A stretch of 39,933 nucleotides of DNA, taken from contig DAOPZC010000045.1 in NCBI GenBank assembly GCA_035353175.1, positions 1 through 39,933 on the forward strand. Direction: 5' to 3'. Shown piece by piece: positions 16,165-25,730 of the stretch (its first letter is position 1; each line of letters begins with the position of its first letter). Made by a program: the position numbers and the translations under genes. Under the pieces are notes generated by a model. It had not been told where the DNA came from. It saw only the letters and a list, made by a program, of their open reading frames with translations, and made no database searches. This stretch comes from DAOPZC01 sp035353175 (GTDB lineage: Bacteria > Verrucomicrobiota > Kiritimatiellia > RFP12 > UBA1067).

Positions 16165-16189
16165 TCCAAGTCAGTGAATCGGGGATGGG

Positions 16190-17089
16190 TCAACCGTCCT
16201 TGGTTGACAGGGCGGCCGCGGCGCGGTAATGCGCAGGCGATGCGCCGCGCATGCGTTTGAATTGCCGCGAAAAATGATAAACCGACTCGAAGCCGGTCTG
16301 CGCGGCAATCTCGCTGACGGGTAGCCTGCTTTCCTCCAAGAGACGGCTCGCTCGTCCAATGCGGGCCTCCAGTTGAAACTGCTTCGGGGAGAGCCCCGTG
16401 GCCTGTTTGAAAAGGACGCGCAGGCGCGAGGCGCTGAGGCCCGCCTGGTCGGCGGCCGAAGCGATGGAGTGCACGTGCTTTTGGTCGGTGACCAGAAACT
16501 GTCGCATGCGTTCGACAATGGAGAAATGTTGCGCATGGGGTGCTCGGCTTTGCCAGAGCGCAAGCGCGTGGGCAAAAATGCGGTGAGCGCAGGCCGAAAG
16601 TTCCTGTTCGACGCCGAATTCTTCCATGAGCGAAAGATCAAAAAGTTCCTGAAATAATTGGGAGAGGCGCGGTGCGGCATCAAACGTCCGGATCGGTTCT
16701 TCGGGCGTTATTCCGGCCTGCTCCATCAGCGGCAGCGCAAAGCAGGCGTCGAGTTCTACCCACTGATTATGCCAGCCGGTTTTCTCGTCGGGGCAGTAGG
16801 CGTGATTGATTTTCGGGAAGATGAACATGACCGTGTTTCGCGGCACGGGAAGCTGTCCCGATGGGCGGGAACGGAAACGCCCCTTGCCGCCGGTCACGTG
16901 GACTAGCGTAAGGGTTGGGAGAACGCGTCCGCTTTCCCAAGAAAAGAGGTGATCGGGAGGATGCGATCCGCTTGGGAATCTTGCATACGGCGCATAGTTG
17001 TTGTAGCCGAGCGATCGGATGCGAAAGGGCCATCCGTGCATGGCCGGGATGTCCTGATAGTATTTCGAATAGAATTCGGGTTTGGACAT
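16190..17089 (-). CDS. AraC-family transcriptional regulator
   Basis: Predicted 299 residues. Start taken at the ATG at 17089, with GGAG six nucleotides upstream. The N-terminal about 180 residues form the cupin-like sensor domain of AraC proteins (TLTLVHVTGGKGRFR, FIFPKINHAYCPDEKTGWHNQWVEL). The C-terminal about 100 residues are the double helix-turn-helix: SIASAADQAGLSASRLRVLFKQATG (about 205-230), then VSEIAAQTGFESVYHFSRQFKR (about 257-280) with the conserved PAHYR end. It is divergent from the hydrolase run starting at 17216, the usual place for a sugar-responsive activator of that locus. The inducer is not known. Confidence 0.95.
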   Translation of the reverse strand: MSKPEFYSKYYQDIPAMHGWPFRIRSLGYNNYAPYARFPSGSHPPDHLFSWESGRVLPTLTLVHVTGGKGRFRSRPSGQLPVPRNTVMFIFPKINHAYCPDEKTGWHNQWVELDACFALPLMEQAGITPEEPIRTFDAAPRLSQLFQELFDLSLMEEFGVEQELSACAHRIFAHALALWQSRAPHAQHFSIVERMRQFLVTDQKHVHSIASAADQAGLSASRLRVLFKQATGLSPKQFQLEARIGRASRLLEESRLPVSEIAAQTGFESVYHFSRQFKRMRGASPAHYRAAAALSTKDG

Positions 17090-17215
17090 GACGGGCTCCA
17101 AAGTCCAGGCGAAAATGTTAAAACAATACCCTTTTATGCTATTTCATGAAAAACGTCAATAGACAATAATGAGAGCACGGTTGAATTTAGAAAATCATGC
17201 GCGGAGGTGTTGTCG
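17090..17215. promoter_or_regulatory. Divergent promoter region between AraC gene and CAZyme run
   Basis: AT-rich 126-nt divergent gap with a perfect 10-bp palindrome TTTCATGAAA at 17142-17151, a candidate operator, and GGAGGT (17203-17208) for the plus-strand gene. Exact -35/-10 boxes cannot be assigned with confidence. Confidence 0.4.
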
Positions 17216-20200
17216 GTGAGATTATCCTATGTTCTGTTATGTGCGTTCACAGTCGGCATCTGTTTTATGCGGTCTCTCTGCGTTGCAGCGCCGACGGTGA
17301 TCGGGCTACGGGAAATTTGCACGGTCGGCACCAACGCTTTCGATGAGACCGTGTCGGCTCAGTTTCTCGTGGAAGGCTCGCTGCGGAAAGTCGGCACGGG
17401 CGCGCTCTCGATCCCGGCTGAGCACTATTTCTCCGGTAGCGGGGAGCGGGTGGATGTGTTGGCGGGCACCTTTTCCATCACGTCTGACACGACGTGCATC
17501 ATGGCGCTGACGGACACGCCGTCGAGCACGCTTGCCAAGGCGGCCTTCTGGGTCGATGCCACTACGAATGTGATCTTCACCACTGTTGACGGGACCAACC
17601 AAGTCTCGCAGTGGCTGGATGTCCGCGAGCCGGACACGACGGCACCGTATCTGTACCGGCGCGCGGTCAGTCAGACCACGTTCACAAACGTGGTTCCCGA
17701 ATTCAGGGCCAACGGCGCGGGACCGTCCGACGCGCTGCCGTATCTCTGGTTTGGCGGGTATCACAGCGGTCGATGGATGGACTGGCTGAAACCCGATGAT
17801 ACGACTGGCCATTTCTCCAACGCGGTCCACCATGTGTTCGCCGTTCACGGGGCGCACGATTCTTACGGCTACCTTTTCGGCGTCACGCTGTCGGACTCGT
17901 CGACATATCCGCTCGACTTTTATAAAGATGACTGGGCGTCCGATACGGGCGCCGAAGGCACGATTTGGTCAGAGAGCGCGTCGGGCTATGTCGCGACAGC
18001 GGTGCGGACCGGACGAACCTTTCTGGACAGGAAGCAGGTGGTCGCCACCGCAACAGCCGTCAAGCGGGGATACCAGTTGTTGGATGTGGAGGTCGGCTGC
18101 CGTCCCGCCCATGCGGGAAACTTCTTCAACTGCCGCAATTATTTTCCGGGCACGAATGCGCGGGTCGGCGGCGACCGCCTGTGCGAAGTCCTGGTGTTCA
18201 CCAACCGCCTGACAGAGACGGAACGGGTTTGCGTAGAGAATTATCTGTGGCAGAAATGGCTTTCGCGCGCGCCGCAGACGCCGGGCGGATTCGGCGTGGC
18301 GCAGGGTGCTACCTCCGTGGTCGAGACCGTGGCAGGCGAGGCGCAGACACTGACGGTGGAGGGCGATGGCGTCGTCGTGAAGAAGGGGGCGTCCACGGCC
18401 GTCATTCCCGTCGGCAAAGACCTGCCGCTCGGCGCCTTTAACGGCTCGGTCTTTCTTGAAGGAGGTGCGCTTGCCGCGCGTTATCCGGTTGCGCTCGAAG
18501 GCGTTTCCGGAGTCCGTTACACCTGTACGAATTTTGTGGCGACGTGTGACACGGCTGGCGCAGGCAAGATCGTCAAGGCCGGCAACGGCGAACTCATCCT
18601 TTCCGGCATCCCGGACGGCACGGCGGTCAGCGTCGAGCAAGGCATTCTGCAGATCGCCCAGCCGCTGGCGGCGCGGTGGCCGACGGAGATGAGGGGAGTC
18701 ATCCCCAATCCGACCTTCGAGGGGCTCACGACGACGAACCGGTATTTGAGCAGCGAACCGTTCGGCGGCTGGACCGGCGCGGTTCTCAGTTATCCGGCGC
18801 AGTCGAGCGTCCGGATTATGGCGGACAGTCAGTGGATGTCATCGGGCAACGGGCTCTTGCCCACTCCCACGCCGGACGGCACCTGTTTCCTGTTGTTGAA
18901 AGCCTCCGTGAGCGCCCAGACGACCATTACGCTGCCGACCGACGGCGTATACGCGCTGTCGTTCATCGCGTGCGGACGAAAATACGCGGGGGGCTCAAAG
19001 GACGGACACTCTTTCGACATCATCATCGACGGAACGAATCGCGTGGCAACCGTGCCGACGTTCGCGACCGCGTGGCAAGCATACCGGTATCGTCTGCCGT
19101 GGCTATCGGCGGGGGACCACACGCTGTTGCTGAAATCGGTTTCGGGGGATGTCGACATCGCTACCGCCTTGGACGACATGCGGCTGGATTGGGTGGAGGC
19201 GGAGCCCCTGCTGAACATCGTCTCGAACGCGTGTTTCGAATGCGTGGCGAGCGGCAATTACGGCAAAACGATGAGCTTCTCGTCTGCGACCGACACCGGG
19301 TGGGCATTTTCCAGCGGAGGCGGGGGCGGCTACGTGAACATCAAATGCCAGGGAACGCTTTTCACCACGTATGACGCGGCGGCTCCCCGCATCATCGAGG
19401 GCTCCGGCGTCTGCAATCTTCAAGAGTTCGGCCGCAGGAACCTCTTCGTGTACAGCGACGGGATCGCGTCCACGACGGTCCAGTTCCCGGAGATCGGGCA
19501 ATACACGCTTTCGCTGCGCGTGGCCAGAACCCGGTTGACGTCGTCTGATCCGAGTGCCGCGTCCGAATTGACCGTCTCGATCAGCGGCTGCGTGACGCAG
19601 AAGCTGTCAGTGGCGCGTGACGCGTTTGAGATCAGAACTGTCGGGCCGTTCACCGCGCCGGCTAATACGCCGCTGACCCTCCAGCTAAGCGGAACGTCGG
19701 GAAAGTGTATGATGCTGGTGGATGATCTCCAGGTCGGCAAGTGCGAGAATCTGATCCGGAACGGAAGTTTCGAGGAGGGCGAAACGGTTGCCTACACGAC
19801 CAATGGCTGGACCGTCTTTATACCGAGCGGCGCTGCGCCGATCGTGTATGCGACGGCGCTTGGCGAACAAGACAATTGGGGCGCCGCGTTCGGGACAAAC
19901 ACCTTCGATGGCGATTGCCGCTGCCGCGTGTCCTCGGCGACCAATGCCAATGGTTATGTGAAGCAGACCGTTAACTTCGCAGCGGGCGGCACCTACCGAT
20001 TGACCTTTCATGCCACATCCCGGACCCAGCTCAGTCCGGCGTACGGGACCAGCCTGAGAGGATGCAACCCGATGAAGGTCTGGATCGCCCGCGATGGCGT
20101 GACCAACGACCTCGCTTACGTTACCACTTCCGACGACCAGTTCCGCCGGTATGAGGATCTCTTCTCCATCGCCGCAGCGGGCGATTACGAGATCGGTTTT

Positions 20201-20485
20201 GAGGGTCAAGCCATGGCAGACCGGACTTCATTGATCGATGCGGTCTCCGTCGTGAAAGTGAGCGTGGACGAAACCTGGAGCCCGTTCGCGAAGAACATCG
20301 GATTTGCTGTCGCGTCGGGGGCGAAACTTCATCTCAACTTCGTTGGCTCGCTGGCGGTTGAGTCTTTCGTATACAATGGGCGTGCCTTGACGGGTGATGT
20401 GAACAGCGCAACTTATCCTGAAATTGTTCTCGGTTCCGGCACGCTCCACTGCGTGTCAAGGGGAACGCTGCTCTCGGTGCGGTGA
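17216..20485 (+). CDS. Exported LamG-like / multi-jelly-roll protein (substrate binding or adhesion)
   Basis: Predicted 1089 residues. The GTG at 17216 is chosen because GGAGGT ends 7 nt before it; a signal peptide follows (ends CVAA). Residues about 108-346 form a LamG-like module beginning FWVDATTN and ending E.YL.QKWL. Three tandem jelly-roll, CBM-like domains follow, each opening with N-P-T-F / N-A-C-F / N-G-S-F (about 498, 671 and 848) and closing with a DD(M/L)-type strand, suggesting carbohydrate binding. The C-terminal 60 residues form a compact beta-rich cap seen also in the 39.6-kb-end protein style. No catalytic motif. It is first in a plus-strand run of glycosidases and may act as their surface binding partner. 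Confidence 0.7.
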   Translation: MRLSYVLLCAFTVGICFMRSLCVAAPTVIGLREICTVGTNAFDETVSAQFLVEGSLRKVGTGALSIPAEHYFSGSGERVDVLAGTFSITSDTTCIMALTDTPSSTLAKAAFWVDATTNVIFTTVDGTNQVSQWLDVREPDTTAPYLYRRAVSQTTFTNVVPEFRANGAGPSDALPYLWFGGYHSGRWMDWLKPDDTTGHFSNAVHHVFAVHGAHDSYGYLFGVTLSDSSTYPLDFYKDDWASDTGAEGTIWSESASGYVATAVRTGRTFLDRKQVVATATAVKRGYQLLDVEVGCRPAHAGNFFNCRNYFPGTNARVGGDRLCEVLVFTNRLTETERVCVENYLWQKWLSRAPQTPGGFGVAQGATSVVETVAGEAQTLTVEGDGVVVKKGASTAVIPVGKDLPLGAFNGSVFLEGGALAARYPVALEGVSGVRYTCTNFVATCDTAGAGKIVKAGNGELILSGIPDGTAVSVEQGILQIAQPLAARWPTEMRGVIPNPTFEGLTTTNRYLSSEPFGGWTGAVLSYPAQSSVRIMADSQWMSSGNGLLPTPTPDGTCFLLLKASVSAQTTITLPTDGVYALSFIACGRKYAGGSKDGHSFDIIIDGTNRVATVPTFATAWQAYRYRLPWLSAGDHTLLLKSVSGDVDIATALDDMRLDWVEAEPLLNIVSNACFECVASGNYGKTMSFSSATDTGWAFSSGGGGGYVNIKCQGTLFTTYDAAAPRIIEGSGVCNLQEFGRRNLFVYSDGIASTTVQFPEIGQYTLSLRVARTRLTSSDPSAASELTVSISGCVTQKLSVARDAFEIRTVGPFTAPANTPLTLQLSGTSGKCMMLVDDLQVGKCENLIRNGSFEEGETVAYTTNGWTVFIPSGAAPIVYATALGEQDNWGAAFGTNTFDGDCRCRVSSATNANGYVKQTVNFAAGGTYRLTFHATSRTQLSPAYGTSLRGCNPMKVWIARDGVTNDLAYVTTSDDQFRRYEDLFSIAAAGDYEIGFEGQAMADRTSLIDAVSVVKVSVDETWSPFAKNIGFAVASGAKLHLNFVGSLAVESFVYNGRALTGDVNSATYPEIVLGSGTLHCVSRGTLLSVR

Positions 20486-20522
20486 CCGAACCTTTCATGT
20501 TGATATCGGGGAGGAACAGGGC

Positions 20523-23324
20523 GTGCCTTTGCGTATAAGTGTGTCATCATTCTATCTATTCTTGTTTTTTGCGGGGCATGCCCTTGCTCAACAGGCCGCT
20601 GCCGACGGCAGGCAGAACTTCGCCTCGGCCAAGCCCCACGTCTGGTGGTTTCTGGATGGCATGCATGAGCGGAACGCCAAGCCCGATGACATCCCGGAGG
20701 CGGCGATTACGCGCGATCTCGAAGCGTTGGTCAAACAGGGTGTGGGCGGGTTCTACGTGTACAGTTACGGCGCTATGGCCGATCCGAATCCGGAGTGGCG
20801 CAAGAGAATCCGCTTCGCATTCCGGGAGGCCGCCCGGTTCGGGTTGGAAGGGGGAGTGGTTCTGGGGTCTGGCGGCTGCTGCGCGACGACGGCGCTCGAC
20901 CCGGATCTGGCGCAACAGGCGCTGGTCTACACCCGTACGCCTGTCGAGGGCGGCAAAGCGGTGACGGTCAAGCTTCCGCGCGGGAAATCGAAATACTCCA
21001 AACTGTTCAAAGCCGACGGCTCGCCCCAGTATTATCACGACATCGCGGTTTTCGCGGTTCCCGCAGAGGCCTGTACCACAGCCGGACGATCTTCCCCGAC
21101 GCCGGTGGCTCCGGAGCGCGTCCAGTTCTTGACCGATGCGCTCCAGACCGAGACGGACACGCTGACGTGGCAGGCACCCCCCGGGCACTGGGAGGTGATC
21201 CGGATGGCCCATACGCCGATGCTCACAGGCTACACGGGCTATTTCATCGACCATCTCAGCCGCAAGGCGATGAAGCGGCACTGGCAACTGCTGGTCGAGC
21301 CCCTGCTGAACGAGATGACTCCCGAGGAACGCAAGGGCTTTCGCAGTGTGCTCTGCGACAGTTGGGAAGCGGGAACGCTCAGTTGGACGTCCGGATACGA
21401 CCGCGAGTTCAAGGCCCGCCGCGGATACGACATCACGCCTTGGCTGCCGGTTTTGGCGGGTGTGACGATCGCCGATGCGGCAACGACCGCTCGCTTCAAA
21501 CGGGATCACACGCTGACGCTGAGCGAACTGCTCAACGAAAATCACTATCGCTACACCACCGAGCTGGCACACGCCAACGGCATGATTTCGATTGCGGAGG
21601 CAGCCGGTCCGCACCAGCGGCAATCCGACATGTCGGCCGCGACGGCGGAGGGCGACATCGCGATGGGCGAGTTCTGGCTGCCCTCCAAGCACCGCCCCTC
21701 GGATGCCCAGCGGTTTATGGTTCGCGATGCGGCTACGGCCGCCCACATCTATGGCATGAAGACGGTCTTCGCCGAGGCCTACACGACCATCGGGACGTAT
21801 TGGATTGAGGCGCCGTTCGGAATGAAGTCGGCGACCGACCGCGCGTTCTGCGACGGGCTGAACCAGATTTGCTACCACGGCACCATGCTGTCGCCGTCGC
21901 TGACCGAAAAGCCAGGCCGCACGCGCGCCGCCGGCATGCACTACAATCCGCAGATCACGTGGTGGGAGCACTCTGGCGCGTTCAACGACTACCTCGCGCG
22001 CTGCTCCGAACGCCTGCAGGCTGGCCGTTTTGTCGCCGACGCTCTTCTTTACCACGGCGACGGCTTCGGCCTGTTCGCGGGGCTCAAGACGCCGGATGAC
22101 GGACTCGGCAAAGGCTACGACTACGATTTCGTCAACACGGAACTGTTGCTCAAGAGCCGCGTCGAGGGCGGGGAGATCGTCTTACCTTCGGGCATGCGGT
22201 ACAAGGTCCTGATCCTTTCGCGGAAGAATCCGAAAGACGCGAACGTCATGCCCGGCCCCGCGCGCCGGCCCGGCCCGCCGTTGCCGCGCGTGGATCACCC
22301 CCTGTCGCTGGCGGCGCTCCGCAAGGTCGAGTCCCTGCTCAGCGAGGGCGCGAGCGTCGTCGGGTCGCGCCCTGTCGGCCCGGCGGGGCTCGCCGACTCG
22401 GCCTCCGAGTTCGACGCGCTTGCGATACGCCTATGGGGGACAGGCGGGGATCCGGTGCGCCGCGTCGGGAAAGGCACGCTGATCACGCGCAAGGACAACG
22501 CCTTGATCTGCCAGACGATGAAGTTGGTGCCGGACTTCGCCTGCGAGGGTGAAGCCGCCTCGATCGACTGGATTCACAGGCTCGACGCGGGCTCCGACAC
22601 GTACTTTGTCGCCAATCTCAGTGCTCAGCCGCAGCAGCTCGTTGTACGGTTTCGCGCAGGCAAAGGTGCCGTTGCAGCGCGTGCTTACGATGCGGTCACG
22701 GACCATTCGTTCCCCTTGCCTGCAGGAACGGAAGGGCATGTGCTCACGCTCCCGGCTTGCGGGTCGCTCTTTGTGACATTCGGCAAATCGTTGTCAGGCG
22801 GCGACGCTGCGGATGCCGCGACAGCGTCCGAATTCAACTTCCCCGGCGTCTTGCTTACCAACGCGTGGGATGTCACGTTTGATCCCGCGTGGGGCGGCCC
22901 CGGAGAAATTCAGTTCGATACGCTCTCCGATTGGTCGACGAATCGGGATCAAGGCGTCCGCTATTACTCGGGAACGGCGGTCTACAAAACGTGGTTTGAG
23001 CTGGCGGAGAAACAGTTTCCGGAGCTGCTCGACCTCGGGACGGTGCGTGAAACCGCCGATGTCTATTTGAACGGGCGGCACCTCGGCGTCGCTTGGATGC
23101 GCCCGGCGCAGATCGACATGGCCACGGCCTGCAAACCTGGACGCAACGAACTGGAAGTTCGCGTCGCCAATCTCTGGCCCAACCGGCTCATTCGCGACGC
23201 CGGGCTCCCGCCGGAGCAACGGCTCACCCGCACGAACATCAACCCTTACAAGCCAGACGACGCGCTTCTTCCGAGCGGGTTGCTCGGCCCGGTCAGATTG
23301 CTAAACCGTGTCCGGAAAGAATGA
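20523..23324 (+). CDS. GH106-type alpha-L-rhamnosidase, exported
   Basis: Predicted 933 residues. A GTG start at 20523 is supported by GGGGAGGA about 7 nt upstream, 38 nt after the previous stop, and a signal peptide follows. The layout is that of glycoside hydrolase family 106: WFLDGMHERNAKPDDI near the start, VLCDSWEAGTLSW (about 275-285), NHYRYTTELAHANGMISIAEAAGPH (about 340-362) and a C-terminal galactose-binding jelly roll (about 776-933; VYLNGRHLGVAWMRP, LEVRVANLWPNRLIRDA). GH106 enzymes release terminal L-rhamnose by inversion from plant or microbial glycans, acting outside the cytoplasm. The DNA is GC-rich throughout. Confidence 0.85.
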   Translation: MPLRISVSSFYLFLFFAGHALAQQAAADGRQNFASAKPHVWWFLDGMHERNAKPDDIPEAAITRDLEALVKQGVGGFYVYSYGAMADPNPEWRKRIRFAFREAARFGLEGGVVLGSGGCCATTALDPDLAQQALVYTRTPVEGGKAVTVKLPRGKSKYSKLFKADGSPQYYHDIAVFAVPAEACTTAGRSSPTPVAPERVQFLTDALQTETDTLTWQAPPGHWEVIRMAHTPMLTGYTGYFIDHLSRKAMKRHWQLLVEPLLNEMTPEERKGFRSVLCDSWEAGTLSWTSGYDREFKARRGYDITPWLPVLAGVTIADAATTARFKRDHTLTLSELLNENHYRYTTELAHANGMISIAEAAGPHQRQSDMSAATAEGDIAMGEFWLPSKHRPSDAQRFMVRDAATAAHIYGMKTVFAEAYTTIGTYWIEAPFGMKSATDRAFCDGLNQICYHGTMLSPSLTEKPGRTRAAGMHYNPQITWWEHSGAFNDYLARCSERLQAGRFVADALLYHGDGFGLFAGLKTPDDGLGKGYDYDFVNTELLLKSRVEGGEIVLPSGMRYKVLILSRKNPKDANVMPGPARRPGPPLPRVDHPLSLAALRKVESLLSEGASVVGSRPVGPAGLADSASEFDALAIRLWGTGGDPVRRVGKGTLITRKDNALICQTMKLVPDFACEGEAASIDWIHRLDAGSDTYFVANLSAQPQQLVVRFRAGKGAVAARAYDAVTDHSFPLPAGTEGHVLTLPACGSLFVTFGKSLSGGDAADAATASEFNFPGVLLTNAWDVTFDPAWGGPGEIQFDTLSDWSTNRDQGVRYYSGTAVYKTWFELAEKQFPELLDLGTVRETADVYLNGRHLGVAWMRPAQIDMATACKPGRNELEVRVANLWPNRLIRDAGLPPEQRLTRTNINPYKPDDALLPSGLLGPVRLLNRVRKE

Positions 23325-23382
23325 GTGATTATCGGTGACAATCGGTTAGAATAAACGGCTGTTTGATCAAGGAGAATACGTA

Positions 23383-24546
23383 TTGAAAACATCGGCCTTG
23401 CTATTGTCTGTGTGTGTATGCGCGTCCGCCATCTGTTGTCAGGCGGATCAAGCGGAGTCGAGGCACCCGCTGGTCGGCGCGATCCGCTGGGACGCGTGGT
23501 ACGGGGCGCTGCCGGAGACGGCGGCACTCCCCGATCCCACCCGCTATCCCGGTTATGACACGGCACGGACGCGGATCCCGAGTTCCGATCCGGGCAAAGA
23601 GGCACAGCGTTCGCTGGCCGCAGAGCCGTGGCGCTATCGCTGGCCTTTCTTCACCGAGCTGAAGGCGGACGGCAGCGCGAAGGCGTTCAACGAAAACCGG
23701 GCCGAGGTGCTTGAAAAAGAGATCGATTACGCGGCCCATGCGGGGCTGGACTACTGGGCGTTCGACGCCTATCCCGAGGACTGTCCGCTGAGCTACACGC
23801 TCAAAACGTTTCTGACCTGCAAGAACCGGGACAAGATCCGCTTTTGCCTGTTCCTCGTGATGGGGTCCGCCTATGGCCGCTTCGCGGACGACGAGGCGTT
23901 CCGGGCGTATGCGGCGCGGATGATCGCCGAGCCCAACTACCTGAAGGTCGAGGGAAACCGGCCGGTGATCTACATGGGGTTTCTGAACGACGCGATCGTG
24001 GCGAAGCTGCTCGACGGCCGCTGGCAGCGCTTCTGCGGCGAGCTGGCGCGGCGCGGCCTCGGCAAGCCCTACCTCGTGGTGTGCCACGGCAATCCCGCCT
24101 CCGCCAAAAACTATTGCGACCGTTTGGGCGGCGACGCCCTGAGCGATTACAACTATAGCCGCGGACTCACCAAAGAAGGAATGCCGTTCCCTGAATTGGC
24201 TGCGGCCGCCGAATCTTTCTGGGAGCGCTGCGAGGCCACGGGAGTGCCGGCGGTGCCGATCTGTATGGCCGGCTTCGATTGGCGCCCGCGCGCGATGAAC
24301 CCCGTCTCTTGGCATGCGTGTGATGAGCGGTACAGCAAGCGGGGAACGCCCGCCGAATTGGCTGAGCATATCGGGCGAGGCGTCGCCTGGTATCGCAAGC
24401 ATCCCGGCAAGAACGGCACGGAGCTGGTGTTGATCTACGCGTGGAACGAACTGGACGAAGGCGGGTGGCTGATGCCCGCGCTGCCGCCGCCGGACGGCGA
24501 GGGCACGGCCCGGATCGACGCGCTGCGCAAGGTGCTGGGTCGGTAG
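23383..24546 (+). CDS. GH99/WbsX-like exported glycosidase (copy 1)
   Basis: Predicted 387 residues from a TTG start with AAGGAG eight nucleotides upstream; a short signal peptide (ends CQA). The sequence G-A-I-R-W-D-A-W-Y-G (about 32-41), GLDYWAFDAYP, LSYTLKTFLTCKNRDKI and IYAWNELDEGGWLMP near the end match the general pattern of GH99-like/WbsX-type proteins (I.AWNEW.EG..L.P), a barrel fold linked to polysaccharide processing. It is a paralog of the gene at 25731-26936. Catalytic residues are not proven from this view. A 10-bp hairpin (24547-24569) follows its stop directly. Confidence 0.6.
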   Translation: MKTSALLLSVCVCASAICCQADQAESRHPLVGAIRWDAWYGALPETAALPDPTRYPGYDTARTRIPSSDPGKEAQRSLAAEPWRYRWPFFTELKADGSAKAFNENRAEVLEKEIDYAAHAGLDYWAFDAYPEDCPLSYTLKTFLTCKNRDKIRFCLFLVMGSAYGRFADDEAFRAYAARMIAEPNYLKVEGNRPVIYMGFLNDAIVAKLLDGRWQRFCGELARRGLGKPYLVVCHGNPASAKNYCDRLGGDALSDYNYSRGLTKEGMPFPELAAAAESFWERCEATGVPAVPICMAGFDWRPRAMNPVSWHACDERYSKRGTPAELAEHIGRGVAWYRKHPGKNGTELVLIYAWNELDEGGWLMPALPPPDGEGTARIDALRKVLGR

Positions 24547-24569
24547 TCCCGGCGCGGCTCGCGCCGGGA
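24547..24569 (+). terminator. Hairpin after GH99-like gene (copy 1)
   Basis: TCCCGGCGCG and CGCGCCGGGA form a perfect 10-bp stem with a GCT loop immediately after the stop codon. No T-run follows, so it may attenuate rather than end the transcript. It is part of a dispersed repeat also found at 29731-29800. Confidence 0.45.
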
Positions 24570-24618
24570 GCGGATGACGCGGGCGCGGCGCGGGGTCGCG
24601 CTCGCGCCACAGACGAGA

Positions 24619-25728
24619 ATGTCCGATAGCGAACAACGCATGAGCATGACACAAGAACACCAAACCTCCGAAGGACCGGCCGGCCTCAGCCGGCGCGGAT
24701 TCGTGGGCGGTGCGCTGGCCGGTCTCGCGGCCCGGGCGCTTCCGCTGAACGCCGCCGAAAAGGACGCGTACACGCGGGCCAATACGGATTGGCTCGCGAA
24801 ACTCCGCTATGGGATCGGCGTCCATTGGACCGTCCAAAGCGTTCCGCGGCAAGGGCCGCCGCTGCCTTTCCGGCAGGCGGTCGAGGCGTTCGATCTGAAA
24901 GCGTTCGTGGAGCAGGTCCGGTATGCGGGCGCGGATTATGTGCTGTTTACGGCGGCGCACGCCCTGCAGCTGCTTCCGGCGCCGAATCCTGTCCTTGACC
25001 GCATCCTGACGGGGCGGACGTGCCAGCGCGACCTGATCGGTGAACTGGCGGACGCGCTGGCGGTGCACCATCTGCCCCTCATCGTGTACTGGAACCACTC
25101 CTGCAACGGCAAGAGCGATCCCGCTTGGCGGCAGGCCGTGGGGTACGACGGAAAAGACAAGGGACGGTTCGCCGATAACGTGACGGAGATCATCGGCTGG
25201 ATGGGACAGCGCTACGGTGAGCGTATCCGCGCGTGGTGGTTCGACAGCCCGTATTCGCTCGATCCCTCGGGCCCGCACAATTCGGTGACGACGGACATGA
25301 CGGGGTTCCGTTTCCCGTGGGAGCGGCTGACCGTGGCGGCCAAAGCGGGCTTTCCCGGGCGGCTGGTCACGTACAATGCCGGCGTCGACGAAACGTATCT
25401 GTATTCAACGCATCAGGATTATTGGGCCGGCGAAATGAACGACCTGAAACATCCGGCCGGCAGCCGGTACCAGTCGAACGGTTTGCAGTGGTTCGGCTGG
25501 ACATGTCTCGATGATCGGAGCTGGGTTCACGCCAAGCAGAACAGCGAGATCGTTCCGCCGCTTTACAGCGACTCGGATATGACCGCCTACGTCCGCACGT
25601 GCCACGCGAACCAGGCGCCCATGACCTTCAATCTCGGCATCTATCAGAACGGGACGATGTCGCAGGCGTCGCTGGAGCTGTTGCGCCGCGTGGGAGGCGC
25701 CCTCGACGGCGCGGAAACTAGAAAGTGA
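24619..25728 (+). CDS. Tat-exported GH29-like alpha-L-fucosidase homolog
   Basis: Predicted about 369 residues. The N-terminus carries a twin-arginine signal (SRRGFVGGALAGLAARA, about 24-40), so it is exported folded. The body follows the GH29 fucosidase scheme: RYGIGVHWTV, FDLKAFVEQVRYAGADYVLFTAAHA, QRDLIGELADALAVHHLPLIVYW and RIRAWWFDSPYS (about 200-211), where the WFD aspartate sits where the GH29 nucleophile lies. The protein lacks the C-terminal beta-sandwich of longer GH29 enzymes, so activity is not certain. Start is ambiguous (ATG at 24619, 24640 or 24646). Its stop overlaps the start of the next gene, implying cotranslation. Context: between two GH99-like paralogs. Confidence 0.7.
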   Translation: MSDSEQRMSMTQEHQTSEGPAGLSRRGFVGGALAGLAARALPLNAAEKDAYTRANTDWLAKLRYGIGVHWTVQSVPRQGPPLPFRQAVEAFDLKAFVEQVRYAGADYVLFTAAHALQLLPAPNPVLDRILTGRTCQRDLIGELADALAVHHLPLIVYWNHSCNGKSDPAWRQAVGYDGKDKGRFADNVTEIIGWMGQRYGERIRAWWFDSPYSLDPSGPHNSVTTDMTGFRFPWERLTVAAKAGFPGRLVTYNAGVDETYLYSTHQDYWAGEMNDLKHPAGSRYQSNGLQWFGWTCLDDRSWVHAKQNSEIVPPLYSDSDMTAYVRTCHANQAPMTFNLGIYQNGTMSQASLELLRRVGGALDGAETRK

Positions 25729-25730
25729 GG

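Larger units (their letters stand above)
15872..16189. other. Repeat-bearing intergenic gap downstream of AraC regulator
   Basis: No gene seen. It contains a hexamer run (ATAATC repeated three times, then GTAATC and TTAATC) at 16104-16134, preceded by an inverted GATTATGA (16081-16088) facing TCATAATC (16103-16110). A 15-nt direct repeat, GTCAACCGTCCTTGG, is at 15946-15960 and again at 16189-16203, the second copy containing the last codons of the AraC gene. The upstream ribosome-binding region of the beta-helix gene lies at its left edge. Confidence 0.6.
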
